A DNA stretch of 64,000 nt from Actinobacillus suis ATCC 33415 (GTDB lineage Bacteria; Pseudomonadota; Gammaproteobacteria; Enterobacterales; Pasteurellaceae): assembly GCF_000739435.1 (NCBI RefSeq), contig NZ_CP009159.1, positions 434,001 through 498,000 on the forward strand. The letters are read 5' to 3'. Position numbers and translations under genes: made by a program. The notes under the pieces were generated by a model. That model was not told where the DNA came from, made no database searches, and worked only from the letters and a program-made list of their open reading frames with translations. Each line of letters opens with the position of its first letter. Position 1 is the first letter of the stretch. Shown in pieces: positions 25,807 through 34,966 of this stretch.

Positions 25807-27405
25807 TTATGCTTTGAATGCTAAAACGGCTTCTTTAACGACCTCGATTCCTTTTCTATAACGTTGCATAAATGCTTCATATCCTTTAGATATTTCTACA
25901 TCGGGTTCTGCAACCGAAATTGATGTCGAATTAAAAATTTGTTGATTCAGGTAATCATCTAGTGAATAACCTTTTTTGTATTCGTTTAGATAATTGGCAA
26001 GTAAAGCAATTCCCCAAGCACCACCTTCACCTGCGGTTTGCATGGTGGCAATCGGTACATTTAAAGCGGATGCTAAGATCTTTTGAGCCACATTTTCTGT
26101 TTTAAAAATGCCGCCATGACCAAGAATTTGAGTAATTTCGACTTTTTCTTGCTTCATTAAAATATCCATACCGATTTTCATAGCAGCAAAGGCGGTATAG
26201 AGATGAACTCTCATAAAATTAGCTAAATTGAAATGGGCATCGGCAGGATGCATGAAAGTAGGGCAACCTTCAGATAAACCGACAATGTGCTCACCTGAAT
26301 AGAATCCGTAAGAGAGTAATTTACCGCAATCAGGATCAGCTTCTAACGCTTTTAAAAATAGCGTTTGATATAGCGCATCGGTATCGCAGGGTAGGTTTAG
26401 TGCAGTAAGTATTTCTTTAAATAAACCAACCCAAGCATTAATATCCGAGGAACAGTTATTGGAATGCGCCATGGCAACCAGTTTGCCGGTTGGCGTGGTA
26501 ACCATATCTAATTCTTCATATACCTTAGAGAGTTCTTGTTGCAATACAATCATCGCAAAGGCGGATGTACCGGCTGAAATATTTCCTGTTTTTTCAGAGA
26601 TACTATTTGTTGCAACCATTCCTGTTCCGGCATCGCCTTCTGGAGGACAAAGTGTAGAACCGGCTTGTAATCTACCTGTAGGATCAAGTAATAATGCCCC
26701 TTGTTCAGTTAAAACTCCCGCCTTTTCTCCTGCAACCAACACTTGAGGTAAAATGTGTGAAATAGACCAATTAAAGCCTTTATTTGCGATTTTGTTATCG
26801 AATTGATTTAACATATTCGGATGGTAATTTTTGCTTACTAAATCAATAGGAAACATTCCTGAAGCATCGCCGATACCAAGAACTTTCTCTCCGGTTAATT
26901 GCCAATGGACATAGCCTGCTAAAGTCGTAATAAAATCAACTTCGGCTAGATGAGATTCATTATTTAAAATAGCTTGGTAAAGATGAGCAATACTCCAACG
27001 TTGCGGAATATTGTAATTAAACAGTTTAGTTAATTCATGAGATGCTTGGGCTGTAAAATTATTTCGCCAAGTACGGAAGGGAACAAGTAATTCGTTTTGT
27101 TTATTGAAAGCTAAATAGCCATGCATCATCGCACTGATACCGATATTCGCTATTTTTGTTAGTGGGCATCCGTATTGCTGTTGTACGCTTTCGGCTAGTT
27201 GTTTGAAAGCGGATTGAACGCCATTCCAAACTTCTTCTAAAGGATATGTCCATACACCATCGATAAAATGGTTCTCCCAATTAAATCCACCGACAGATAA
27301 TATATTACCTCTGGAATCAATTAAGACCGCTTTAATGCGTGTTGAGCCAAATTCAATACCAAGAGAAATATTGCCGTCAATAATTGCTTTTTGTGCGTTT
27401 GACAT
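25807..27405 (-). CDS. FGGY-family sugar kinase, probable L-ribulokinase
   Basis: A protein of 532 residues with FGGY kinase blocks: N-terminal ATP-fold GIEFGSTRIKAVLID, WRNNFTAQASHEL, GDASGMFPID, a CPPEGDAGTGMVATNS loop and ILGHGGIFKTENVAQKILAS. Its position between araC and araA makes L-ribulokinase the likely role. It does not read like the classical 566-residue E. coli AraB and looks closer to a divergent xylulokinase-like branch, so the symbol is withheld. Its ribosome site (AGGGGTAA) lies inside a dyad that can hide it, and an AraC-type operator is upstream. Another pentulose kinase specificity is possible. Confidence 0.78.
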   Translation of the reverse strand: MSNAQKAIIDGNISLGIEFGSTRIKAVLIDSRGNILSVGGFNWENHFIDGVWTYPLEEVWNGVQSAFKQLAESVQQQYGCPLTKIANIGISAMMHGYLAFNKQNELLVPFRTWRNNFTAQASHELTKLFNYNIPQRWSIAHLYQAILNNESHLAEVDFITTLAGYVHWQLTGEKVLGIGDASGMFPIDLVSKNYHPNMLNQFDNKIANKGFNWSISHILPQVLVAGEKAGVLTEQGALLLDPTGRLQAGSTLCPPEGDAGTGMVATNSISEKTGNISAGTSAFAMIVLQQELSKVYEELDMVTTPTGKLVAMAHSNNCSSDINAWVGLFKEILTALNLPCDTDALYQTLFLKALEADPDCGKLLSYGFYSGEHIVGLSEGCPTFMHPADAHFNLANFMRVHLYTAFAAMKIGMDILMKQEKVEITQILGHGGIFKTENVAQKILASALNVPIATMQTAGEGGAWGIALLANYLNEYKKGYSLDDYLNQQIFNSTSISVAEPDVEISKGYEAFMQRYRKGIEVVKEAVLAFKA

Positions 27406-27410
27406 AATAG

Positions 27411-27477
27411 TTACCCCTAAACCATATTTAATATATGGTTAGACTAGCACCCATATTTAAATATGGTTAGGGGGTAA
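27411..27477 (-). promoter_or_regulatory. Nested dyad in the araC-kinase leader, covering the kinase ribosome site
   Basis: Outer arms 27411-27427 and 27461-27477 are complementary at 15 of 17 positions. Inside are two smaller palindromes, a perfect CCATATTTAAATATGG (27451-27466) and an imperfect one at 27420-27440. On the minus strand the 3' outer arm contains AGGGGTAA, the ribosome site of the kinase gene, and the 5' outer arm holds the complementary TTACCCC. Outer pairing would hide the site; the two inner hairpins would leave it free. Confidence 0.6.
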
Positions 27478-27505
27478 ATGGCTATTTATATGGACAAAAC
27501 AGCTA
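27468..27505 (-). promoter_or_regulatory. AraC I1/I2-type operator upstream of the kinase gene
   Basis: Read on the minus strand, TAGC-TGTTTTG-TCCATA (27505-27489) is a perfect AraC half-site of the form TAGC-N7-TCCATA. A second TAGC begins exactly 21 bases later (27484), followed by N7 and CCCCTA. The 21-base spacing equals that of I1-I2 at E. coli araBAD. It implies an AraC-dependent promoter between araC and the kinase gene. Confidence 0.75.
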
Positions 27506-27535
27506 CATTATTTTAAATGAGAATAAGATCACATT

Positions 27536-28390
27536 TTATCTGGAATCTCTGAAAGCAGAGGGGCTTAAACCCGTGTAGCGTTTGAATAATCGAGCAAAAT
27601 AGAGTTGGTCGTCATAGCCTAATTGACGAGCTATATGATAAATAGGGGCATTTGATGTATGTAATAAATGTCTGGCTCTAATCATTCTTTGTTCTTCTCT
27701 CCACTTAATAATGCTTGTACCGATTTGTTCTACGAATAAGTGTGTTAGGCGAGAAGAAGAAATATGTACATGAGCAGCTAATTCTTCAATTTTATGGTTT
27801 AAGTGAATATTTTGTGAGATCAGATTACACACATCTAAAATTCTAGGCTCAATTTTTCTTGTTTGATTAGAGGGTTCCAATTCAATACAAGTAATAATTA
27901 ATTGTTCAAGCAAACTCATAGACATTGCTTCTGAAAACAAACGATTAGAATTATATTCTTTTTCGATTTTTTGAAATAAAGAGAGAATATTTTGGTAAGT
28001 CTTTTGATCGGGAATAGTTAGCCTGCCTACATTCTGGATTGTATTACTCCAGTTTAGCCAGTCTTTCCATAATGTTCTGGCTCTAAAATAGATCCACTGA
28101 TGATGCCAAGAATCGGAATCGGGAGAACGCTGATAATCGTGTATAGCATTAGGCGGAAATAAAAGGAGATCACCAACATTACAGTCAAATTGGTGATCTC
28201 CATGAAAAACGGAACCTTTTCCTTTTATGGTTAAATTTAAAATGTAACCATTCATACCGTGAGGACGGTAAATAGGAAAATCGAGTTCATTTGATTTTTC
28301 GATTTGGGTACAACCTGCCACTAAATAAGCGTTAAAGTCGTACCCCGGTAGTAATGGATTATTTTGTGAATTCTGCTTGTGTTGACCCAT
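27536..28390 (-). CDS. araC: Arabinose operon regulator AraC
   Basis: A protein of 284 residues, very similar to E. coli AraC. It has the N-terminal arm and cupin arabinose-binding/dimerisation domain (NPLLPGYDFNAYLVAG, GYILNLTIKGKG, GDLLLFPPNAIHDY, WHHQWIYFR) and a C-terminal pair of helix-turn-helix units (VHISSSRLTHLFVEQIG; LGYDDQLYFARLFKRYTGLSPSAFR). With arabinose it activates and without it can repress by looping. The start at 28390 matches the family; an ATG 16 codons upstream would overlap araH. Unlike in E. coli it is in the same direction as, and between, transport and catabolic genes. Confidence 0.95.
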   Translation of the reverse strand: MGQHKQNSQNNPLLPGYDFNAYLVAGCTQIEKSNELDFPIYRPHGMNGYILNLTIKGKGSVFHGDHQFDCNVGDLLLFPPNAIHDYQRSPDSDSWHHQWIYFRARTLWKDWLNWSNTIQNVGRLTIPDQKTYQNILSLFQKIEKEYNSNRLFSEAMSMSLLEQLIITCIELEPSNQTRKIEPRILDVCNLISQNIHLNHKIEELAAHVHISSSRLTHLFVEQIGTSIIKWREEQRMIRARHLLHTSNAPIYHIARQLGYDDQLYFARLFKRYTGLSPSAFRDSR

Positions 28391-28406
28391 ATTGATCTCA
28401 ATGATT

Positions 28407-29378
28407 TTATTTAAATATTTTTTGTTTATATTTATCAAAAATCACTGCTGTCATCAAGATCAAACCGCGTACAACATATTGAGCAAACGGAGAAATATTA
28501 AGCAGATTCATTACATTCTCAATCGTACCTAAAATAAGTACGCCGGCAATTACAAATGAAATTCTACCTACACCGCCAGTTAGTGAAACACCGCCTAAGA
28601 CACAAGCAGATATTGCGGTTAATTCAAAACCAACGGAAGTCATTGGTTGTCCACTAGTCATTCGGGCGGCTAAAATTACACCCGCTACGGCAGAGATAAA
28701 TCCGGATACGACAAAAATCATTAACTTGGTACGATCTACATTGATACCGGCTAAACGAGCGGCTTCTTGATTACCACCGATAGCTAACGTATTACGTCCG
28801 TATGTTGTCTTGCTAAGTAAAAAACCGAAGATTATAAAGCAAACGATTGTAAACCAAATAGGAAGAGGTACTCCTAAGAAATTTTGATAACCGATTTCGA
28901 AAAACTCTTCTTTAGTAATACCGACAGCTTTACCGTCAGATATGATATAACCTAAACCACGTGCAATCTGCATACTTGCAAGCGTGGTAATTAATGAGTT
29001 AATTTTTAGTTTGGCAATAATAAAACCATTTAGTAATCCGACAGCAATCCCTAAGCCAACACCTGCTACAATACCAATCCATACACTTTGTGTTTGATTG
29101 ATAACAACAGCCGTAACTACTCCAGCACAGGCGATCACGGATGCAACGGATAAGTCAATTTCACCGGCTGCTAAACAGAATAACATTCCGCAAGCCACCA
29201 TACCGCTCATTGATATTGCTAGACCTAAACCTTTCATATTTATTGCAGTTGCAAAATTAGGTACAAAAATACAAGCTGCAATAAAAATTGTGAAGAAAAT
29301 CAGTAACATTCCATAAGCAGTCCAAACTTTGTTGATTACACTAGCTGATTTTGCATTTGTCATAATTGTTTCTGACAT
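28407..29378 (-). CDS. araH: L-arabinose ABC transporter permease AraH
   Basis: A membrane permease of 323 residues. FVPNFATAINMKGLGLAISMSGMVACGMLFCLAAGEIDLSVASVIACAG is nearly that of E. coli AraH. About ten hydrophobic segments are present, with the EIDLSVAS loop typical of the ribose/arabinose permease family. The start at 29378 has GAGGAA upstream; an ATG 16 codons earlier overlaps araG. It pairs with AraG and AraF. Confidence 0.95.
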   Translation of the reverse strand: MSETIMTNAKSASVINKVWTAYGMLLIFFTIFIAACIFVPNFATAINMKGLGLAISMSGMVACGMLFCLAAGEIDLSVASVIACAGVVTAVVINQTQSVWIGIVAGVGLGIAVGLLNGFIIAKLKINSLITTLASMQIARGLGYIISDGKAVGITKEEFFEIGYQNFLGVPLPIWFTIVCFIIFGFLLSKTTYGRNTLAIGGNQEAARLAGINVDRTKLMIFVVSGFISAVAGVILAARMTSGQPMTSVGFELTAISACVLGGVSLTGGVGRISFVIAGVLILGTIENVMNLLNISPFAQYVVRGLILMTAVIFDKYKQKIFK

Positions 29379-29403
29379 AATATATTCCTCATCAGTAAAA
29401 CTT

Positions 29404-30897
29404 CTAGTTATTATTAACCATAGCAAGTTTTAAAATACCGGCTTCCGTTGCATCTTCTCGACTCACTTCTCCCGTAATTTGTTGCCCTTTCATTACCATA
29501 ATTCTATCGGATAAACCAATCACTTCGGGTAAGTCACTAGATACTACGATAATGGCCAATTTTTCGTCCGCAAGTTTAAAAATTAAATCATAAATTTCTG
29601 ATTTTGCTCCTACATCAATTCCTCGTGTTGGTTCATCTAACAATAAAACTTTAACATTTTCGGATAACCATCTGCCTAAAATAGCCTTTTGCTGATTACC
29701 TCCCGATAAATTCACGATTAATTGTTCCACGGAAGGTGTTTTTACATTCATTTGTTCACGCTGAAATTCAGCGTTTTGCTTTTCCCATTTATCATTAATG
29801 ATAAATTTCATAAAGTTATGCAAACGTCTAGCACTGATATTGATATTTTCTCCCACCGTAGCGGTTGGAATAATACCTTCTTTTTTGCGGTCTTCCGGGC
29901 AAAGTACAATTCCGTTAGTAATCGCATCTTTAGGAGAATGGATAGTTAATATTTGTCCGTCTAATTCAATAGTACCTTGTGTAATTTTATCTGCACCAAA
30001 AATGACTTTAAGTAATTCCGAACGTCCGGCACCTACTAAACCAAATAAACCTAAAACTTCTCCAGCTTTTACATTTAAATTAAAATCTCCTTTAAGCGCC
30101 GAGCCTGATAAATGAGATATTTTTAAACGTTCTTCGCCTAACTCTCGAGAACGATAATGGTAAATGTCCCCTAAATTACGTCCGACCATACTACGAACGA
30201 GATCATCATTCGTAATTTTGGATAAATCGGAAAACGTTTGTACAAATTGGCCATCTTTTAATACAGTGATTTCGTCACTGATTCTAAAGATTTCTTCCAT
30301 TCGGTGAGAAATATATAAAATGACTTTCCCTTCAGCTTTTAACTCATTAATAACTGAAAATAATTTTTCAATTTCAGGCGCGGATAAACTACTGGTTGGC
30401 TCGTCAAAAGCAATTACTTTTGCTCCTCGGCTTAATGCTTTGGCAATTTCAATCATCTGCCATTGACCGATAGATAAATCTTTAAGCTGAGTGGATGGTG
30501 AAATATTCAGTTCAAGTTTATCTAAATAAAATTGAGCATTTTCTTCCAGTTCCTTTTGGTTCACGATGCCAAAAGTATGTGGAAATTGCCCTAAGCAAAG
30601 GTTTTCGGCAACCGTCATTTCAGGAACAATATTTAATTCCTGATAAATAATGGCAACACCGGCTAACAAAGCATCTTTGGTATTACGGAAATTTACCGTT
30701 CTACCGCCAATGTGTAATTTCCCTTGAGTTGCGGGATAGTTGCCACTTAATATTTTCAGTAAGGTGGATTTTCCCGCCCCATTTTCCCCCATTAATGCAT
30801 GTACTTTTCCTTCGTAACATTTAAATGAAACGCCTTTTAAAGCTTTAACACCGGGAAATTCTTTATGAATATTGTCAAATTCTAAATATGCGACCAT
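29404..30897 (-). CDS. araG: L-arabinose ABC transporter ATP-binding protein AraG
   Basis: A protein of 497 residues with two fused ABC domains, as in sugar importers of the RbsA/AraG type. Walker [10 protein letters not shown] (about 37-45), signature LSIGQWQM and Walker B IAFDEPTS are in the first half. The second half has degenerate Walker [18 protein letters not shown] and [11 protein letters not shown]. It powers arabinose uptake with AraH and AraF. It is 38 bases after araF. Confidence 0.95.
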   Translation of the reverse strand: MVAYLEFDNIHKEFPGVKALKGVSFKCYEGKVHALMGENGAGKSTLLKILSGNYPATQGKLHIGGRTVNFRNTKDALLAGVAIIYQELNIVPEMTVAENLCLGQFPHTFGIVNQKELEENAQFYLDKLELNISPSTQLKDLSIGQWQMIEIAKALSRGAKVIAFDEPTSSLSAPEIEKLFSVINELKAEGKVILYISHRMEEIFRISDEITVLKDGQFVQTFSDLSKITNDDLVRSMVGRNLGDIYHYRSRELGEERLKISHLSGSALKGDFNLNVKAGEVLGLFGLVGAGRSELLKVIFGADKITQGTIELDGQILTIHSPKDAITNGIVLCPEDRKKEGIIPTATVGENINISARRLHNFMKFIINDKWEKQNAEFQREQMNVKTPSVEQLIVNLSGGNQQKAILGRWLSENVKVLLLDEPTRGIDVGAKSEIYDLIFKLADEKLAIIVVSSDLPEVIGLSDRIMVMKGQQITGEVSREDATEAGILKLAMVNNN

Positions 30898-30935
30898 ATA
30901 TCCTCCTTACTGAATTCTTGTTATTTTATCTAAAG

Positions 30936-31949
30936 TTAAAGACCTTTTTTATCCAGTTCCACTTTAAAGTTTTCACGATTAAGTAATACTGGATCACCAA
31001 TAGGAGTGTATTTTGGCGGTTCTACACCTTCTTTCACCCATTTGTATAACATTTCCGTACTACGATAGCCATGAACATCTGGGCTAGGTAATAATGAACC
31101 TATAAAACCGGTTACTTTTGGCTTAGAAAGCTCATTAACTGCATCTGTACCGTTAATACCAATGCCGATAACATTTTCAGCTTTAAAACCTTGTCCTTCT
31201 GTTGCTCTTACTCCGCCTAAAACGGTATTGTCATTCATACCGACAATAAGCCAATTTTTGACTTCAGGATGTTGCACTAACATTGAATTAGCGGCATCTA
31301 AAGCTCCCGGAATATCATTGCTTTTTGTTGGAGATTTATAAATTTTTTCAGCAGGGAAGCCAGCTTTTATTAATGCATCAATAGAGCCTTCAGTGCGGCG
31401 GCGGGCTGTATCCAATTCATCTGCTGTAATAGCAAGCACTGCGGTGTCTTTTACATCCCAATTACGCTTTTGCATTTCTTTATAGAGTTCTTGACCTTGA
31501 CGTTCACCGATTTCGGTTGCTGCCATCATAATTAAAGGCACATTAGTCATTGGCTCACCAGCGGCATTTAAAAACTGATCATCAACAGTAATGACTTTAA
31601 GATCATAAGATCTCGCTTTTGCCATAATTGCTGGACCCAGTTTTGGATCGGGAGTACAAATCACAAATCCTTTCGCACCATTAGCAGCTAAATTATCTAT
31701 AGCATTTAAGGTTTTTTCTCCATCCGGAACAGCAATTTTTATGATTTCAACATCCCCTAAATCTTGAGCGGCTTTATCAGCAAAACGCCATTCTGTTTGG
31801 AACCATGGTTCTTCAGGTTGTTTTACTAAGAAACCTAATTTAAGGTTATCTGTAGATTTAGCATAGGTAAAACCTGAATGTAAGCCACTAATAGCAAGAA
31901 TGGAAACTGCTAAAAGTGATTTTAAAAAAGTTCTTTTACTAGTTTTCAT
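30936..31949 (-). CDS. araF: L-arabinose periplasmic binding protein AraF
   Basis: A secreted protein of 337 residues with a signal peptide (about 1-30, cut after TYA). The mature part matches E. coli AraF: LKLGFLVKQPEEPWFQTEWRFADKAA, FVICTPDPKLGPAIMAKA, VDDQF and NWLIVGMNDNTVLGGVRATEGQGF. It binds L-arabinose in the periplasm and hands it to AraGH. It is the first gene of the ara operon, behind CRP and AraC sites. Confidence 0.96.
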   Translation of the reverse strand: MKTSKRTFLKSLLAVSILAISGLHSGFTYAKSTDNLKLGFLVKQPEEPWFQTEWRFADKAAQDLGDVEIIKIAVPDGEKTLNAIDNLAANGAKGFVICTPDPKLGPAIMAKARSYDLKVITVDDQFLNAAGEPMTNVPLIMMAATEIGERQGQELYKEMQKRNWDVKDTAVLAITADELDTARRRTEGSIDALIKAGFPAEKIYKSPTKSNDIPGALDAANSMLVQHPEVKNWLIVGMNDNTVLGGVRATEGQGFKAENVIGIGINGTDAVNELSKPKVTGFIGSLLPSPDVHGYRSTEMLYKWVKEGVEPPKYTPIGDPVLLNRENFKVELDKKGL

Positions 31950-32030
31950 ATAAAACTCCTTAAAGTTAAATGTAACTATTAAATAACATTTCTGCTTGAT
32001 AAATAGACATGCGCTTTAATATGCAAATGG

Positions 32031-32101
32031 ATAATAGCAGTATATAAAACGTGTATGTGTGATCTGTTTCACATTATGAATTTATAGCAAAAAAATCCAT
32101 A
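32031..32101 (-). promoter_or_regulatory. araF promoter with CRP site and AraC half-site
   Basis: A perfect CRP site TGTGATCTGTTTCACA lies at 32058-32073. Downstream on the minus strand, TATTAT (32031-32036) can be the -10; a start near 32024 would place CRP at -41.5, the class II position. Further upstream a perfect AraC half-site TAGC-AAAAAAA-TCCATA (32085-32101) lies in the opposite orientation to I1 of the kinase promoter. A weak second copy ending TCCTTA follows 21 bases later (32106-32122). Confidence 0.75.
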
Positions 32102-32238
32102 TATTCGACAATTAAATCCTTATGTATCAAGAATGAGTAATTTGTAAAAAATTTTGCAAATTTCACCGCTTTTTTTGTTCTTAGAATGATTGAATGCTTT
32201 TTTATTCCTTTTCGGTATAAAAAAACTGGTTTAGTGAA

Positions 32239-32266
32239 TTGACATAGCATTCTAGACGTCTAAAAT
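32239..32266 (+). promoter_or_regulatory. metN promoter with MetJ operator
   Basis: The -35 TTGACA (32239-32244) and -10 TAAAAT (32261-32266) have 16-base spacing. The perfect met box AGACGTCT (32254-32261) lies between them, with a weaker adjoining 8-mer AGCATTCT (32246-32253) as the second half of a MetJ array. MetJ with S-adenosylmethionine would block this promoter when methionine is plentiful. Confidence 0.85.
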
Positions 32267-32308
32267 AACTAGCTAATTTAATTTGATTTATAGTGTGGAT
32301 ATAGAGTT

Positions 32309-33343
32309 ATGATTCAGCTGAAAAATATCAGCAAACAGTTTGAGGTAAAGGGTAAAAAGATTACCGCCTTAGACAATGTAAACCTTGAGGTGCCGAAGGG
32401 GACAATTTACGGCGTAATCGGGGCGAGTGGTGCGGGCAAAAGTACGCTTATTCGCTGTGTGAATTTACTTGAACGTCCAACGATCGGCAGTGTGATTGTG
32501 GACGGGCAGGATTTGACCGCAATGTCGGAAAAAGAGCTAATTTTAGCTCGCCGTAATATTGCGATGATTTTCCAGCATTTTAATTTGTTGGCTTCACATA
32601 CGGTATATGAAAATATTGCATTACCGTTAACGTTAAGCAATACGCCGAAAGATCAGATCGAGAAGAAAGTAAATGAATTGATTGAATTGGTCGGCTTAAC
32701 TGAACGTAAAGACGTTTATCCGAGCAATTTATCCGGTGGTCAGAAACAACGTGTAGCGATTGCCCGTGCGTTGGCAAGTGATCCGCACGTTTTATTATGC
32801 GATGAAGCGACAAGTGCATTAGATCCGGCGACAACACAATCGATTTTACAGTTATTAAAAGACATTAATAAGCGTTTAGGCTTAACCATTTTATTGATTA
32901 CCCATGAAATGGAAGTGGTAAAACGTATTTGTGATCGAGTGGCTGTGATCGATAAAGGTCAATTAATTGAAACCGGTTCGGTCAGTGAAATTTTCTCTAA
33001 TCCGAAAACGGAATTGGCACAGAAATTTATTCAATCGACATTCCATTACGAATTACCGGCGGAATATACCGAGCAGCTTTCTGAGCATCAAACGCCAAAC
33101 GGGAAACCGATTATTAAATTTGAATTTACCGGTCGTTCGGTGGATGCGCCGTTACTTTCTATTGCATCGAAAAAATTCGGTATTGATTTCAGTATCTTAA
33201 TGTCGCAAATTGATTATGCGGGCGGTGTTAAATTCGGTTTTGTGATTGCGGAAGTTACCGGTAATAATGATTCGATTGCAGAAGCCAAATTCTATTTAAT
33301 TGATAATAATGTAAAAGTGGAGGTGTTAGGTTATGTGGGATAG
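32309..33343 (+). CDS. metN: Methionine ABC transporter ATP-binding protein MetN
   Basis: A protein of 344 residues, close to E. coli MetN. It has Walker [10 protein letters not shown] (about 38-46), Q-loop QHFNLL, signature LSGGQKQR, Walker [13 protein letters not shown] and the H-loop THEM. The C-terminal NIL/C2 regulatory domain (about 265-344, SVDAPLLS...DYAGGVKFG) binds methionine and inhibits transport. It imports L- and D-methionine with MetI and MetQ. The stop overlaps metI by 11 bases. Confidence 0.97.
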   Translation: MIQLKNISKQFEVKGKKITALDNVNLEVPKGTIYGVIGASGAGKSTLIRCVNLLERPTIGSVIVDGQDLTAMSEKELILARRNIAMIFQHFNLLASHTVYENIALPLTLSNTPKDQIEKKVNELIELVGLTERKDVYPSNLSGGQKQRVAIARALASDPHVLLCDEATSALDPATTQSILQLLKDINKRLGLTILLITHEMEVVKRICDRVAVIDKGQLIETGSVSEIFSNPKTELAQKFIQSTFHYELPAEYTEQLSEHQTPNGKPIIKFEFTGRSVDAPLLSIASKKFGIDFSILMSQIDYAGGVKFGFVIAEVTGNNDSIAEAKFYLIDNNVKVEVLGYVG

Positions 33344-34010
33344 TTTTATGCAAGAACTCACACCTCAAATGTGGGGTTTAGTCGGCACTTCAACGCTTGA
33401 AACGCTCTATATGGGCTTTGCAGCGACTTTACTTGCCGTAGTAGTCGGCTTACCGATCGGTTTCTTAGCATTCTTAACCGGCAAAGGTGAGATTTTAGAG
33501 AATCCACGTTTACATCAGGTATTAGATGTTGTTATCAATATCGGTCGTTCTGTTCCGTTTATTATTTTGTTAGTCGTGTTGTTACCTTTTACCCGTTTAT
33601 TGGTAGGGACAACGTTAGGTACAACGGCGGCGATTGTGCCGTTAAGCGTTTCGGCAATTCCATTTTTTGCGCGTTTAACTTCAAATGCGTTATTAGAAAT
33701 CCCAGCCGGTTTAACCGAAGCGGCGAAATCAATGGGATCAACCAATTGGCAGGTGGTTCGTAAATTCTATTTACCGGAATCACTTCCGATTTTAATCAAC
33801 GGCATCACGTTAACCCTAGTCGCTTTAATCGGTTATTCGGCAATGGCGGGTGCAGTTGGCGGCGGTGGTTTGGGTAACCTTGCCATCAGTTACGGTGAAC
33901 ACCGTAACATGGTCTATGTAAAATGGATCTCAACAATTATTATTGTAGCGATTGTGATGATTAGCCAAAAAATCGGCGATAACCTCGCAAAACGTTACGA
34001 TCATCGTTAA
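33333..34010 (+). CDS. metI: Methionine ABC transporter permease MetI
   Basis: A membrane permease of 225 residues with about five helices and the coupling EAA loop ([24 protein letters not shown]), closely matching E. coli Met[15 protein letters not shown] and [19 protein letters not shown] are characteristic. It begins inside the end of metN, indicating coupled translation. Confidence 0.97.
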   Translation: MWDSFMQELTPQMWGLVGTSTLETLYMGFAATLLAVVVGLPIGFLAFLTGKGEILENPRLHQVLDVVINIGRSVPFIILLVVLLPFTRLLVGTTLGTTAAIVPLSVSAIPFFARLTSNALLEIPAGLTEAAKSMGSTNWQVVRKFYLPESLPILINGITLTLVALIGYSAMAGAVGGGGLGNLAISYGEHRNMVYVKWISTIIIVAIVMISQKIGDNLAKRYDHR

Positions 34011-34036
34011 ACACAACATTAAAAAGGAGTTTTCCT

Positions 34037-34852
34037 ATGAATTTCAAGAAAGTATTAGGTGTGGCGTTAGTGTCTGCTTTGGCATTAACCGGCTGTAACG
34101 AAGAGAAGAAAGCGGATGCTGCACAAGCAACGTCAAAAATTAAAGTCGGCGTAATGTCTGGTCCGGAACATACTGTGGCGGAAAAAGCGGCACAAGTGGC
34201 GAAACAAAAATACGGTTTAGAAGTGGAATTCGTATTATTCAATGACTATGCGTTACCAAATACGGCGGTAAGCAAAGGTGATTTAGATGCGAACGCTTTC
34301 CAGCACAAACCGTATTTAGATAAAGACAGCCAATCAAAAGGCTTAACTAACCTTGAAATCGTAGGTAATACCTTTGTATTCCCACTTGCGGGTTATTCTA
34401 AGAAAGTTAAAAACGTTGCGGAGTTAGCAGAAGGATCTGTAGTGGCAGTACCTAACGACCCTTCAAACCTTGCTCGTGCATTAATTCTTTTAGAGAAACA
34501 AGGCTTAATCAAGTTAAAAGACAATACAAATTTATTCTCAACTACATTAGATATTGTTGAAAATCCGAAAAAATTAAACATCAAAGAAGTGGATACTTCA
34601 GTGGCGGCAAAAGCATTAGATGATGTGGATTTAGCGGTAGTAAACAATACTTACGCAGGTCAAGTCGGTTTAAGTGCGAATGACGGTATTTTTGTAGAAG
34701 ATAAAGATTCTCCGTATGTAAATATCATTGTGGCACGTGAAGACAACAAAGACAGCGAAGCAGTGAAAAACTTTGTGAATGCATTCCAAACTGAAGAAGT
34801 GTTTGGCGAAGCGCAAAAACACTTTAAAGATGGTGTAGTAAAAGGTTGGTAA
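34037..34852 (+). CDS. metQ: Methionine-binding lipoprotein MetQ, copy 1
   Basis: A lipoprotein of 271 residues: signal peptide with lipobox LTGC (lipidated Cys20), then a type II binding-protein fold of the NlpA/MetQ family (VGVMSGPEHTVAEKAAQVAKQKYG, DLDANAFQHKPYLD, VPNDPSNLARALILLEKQGLIKL, NNTYAGQVGL). It is the copy next to metI and the most similar to standard MetQ, so it is probably the main methionine binder. AAGGAG precedes the start. Confidence 0.95.
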   Translation: MNFKKVLGVALVSALALTGCNEEKKADAAQATSKIKVGVMSGPEHTVAEKAAQVAKQKYGLEVEFVLFNDYALPNTAVSKGDLDANAFQHKPYLDKDSQSKGLTNLEIVGNTFVFPLAGYSKKVKNVAELAEGSVVAVPNDPSNLARALILLEKQGLIKLKDNTNLFSTTLDIVENPKKLNIKEVDTSVAAKALDDVDLAVVNNTYAGQVGLSANDGIFVEDKDSPYVNIIVAREDNKDSEAVKNFVNAFQTEEVFGEAQKHFKDGVVKGW

Positions 34853-34882
34853 TCATTTATTGATTCCAATTGTTACTCAAAC

Positions 34883-34936
34883 AAGCGGTGAGATTTTATC
34901 TAAATTTTGCAAAAAAATGAGAGAATTTTACCGCTT
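34883..34936 (+). terminator. Uptake-signal inverted pair between metQ copies 1 and 2
   Basis: AAGCGGT (34883-34889) faces ACCGCTT (34930-34936) with a TTTTGCAAAAAAAT spacer, and ATTTTTTATC follows. It probably reduces transcription into the second metQ. Confidence 0.65.
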
Positions 34937-34966
34937 ATTTTTTATCTAGATTGAGAGGTTTACTCT

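Larger units (their letters stand above)
31950..32308. other. araF-metN divergent regulatory interval
   Basis: A 359-base interval without a gene. It holds the araF control region (32031-32122) and the metN promoter with a MetJ box (32239-32266), listed separately. Between them is an AT-rich segment with TTTTGCAAATTTCACCGCTTTTTTTG (32150-32175), a decayed uptake signal. No open frame of interest is seen. Confidence 0.7.
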
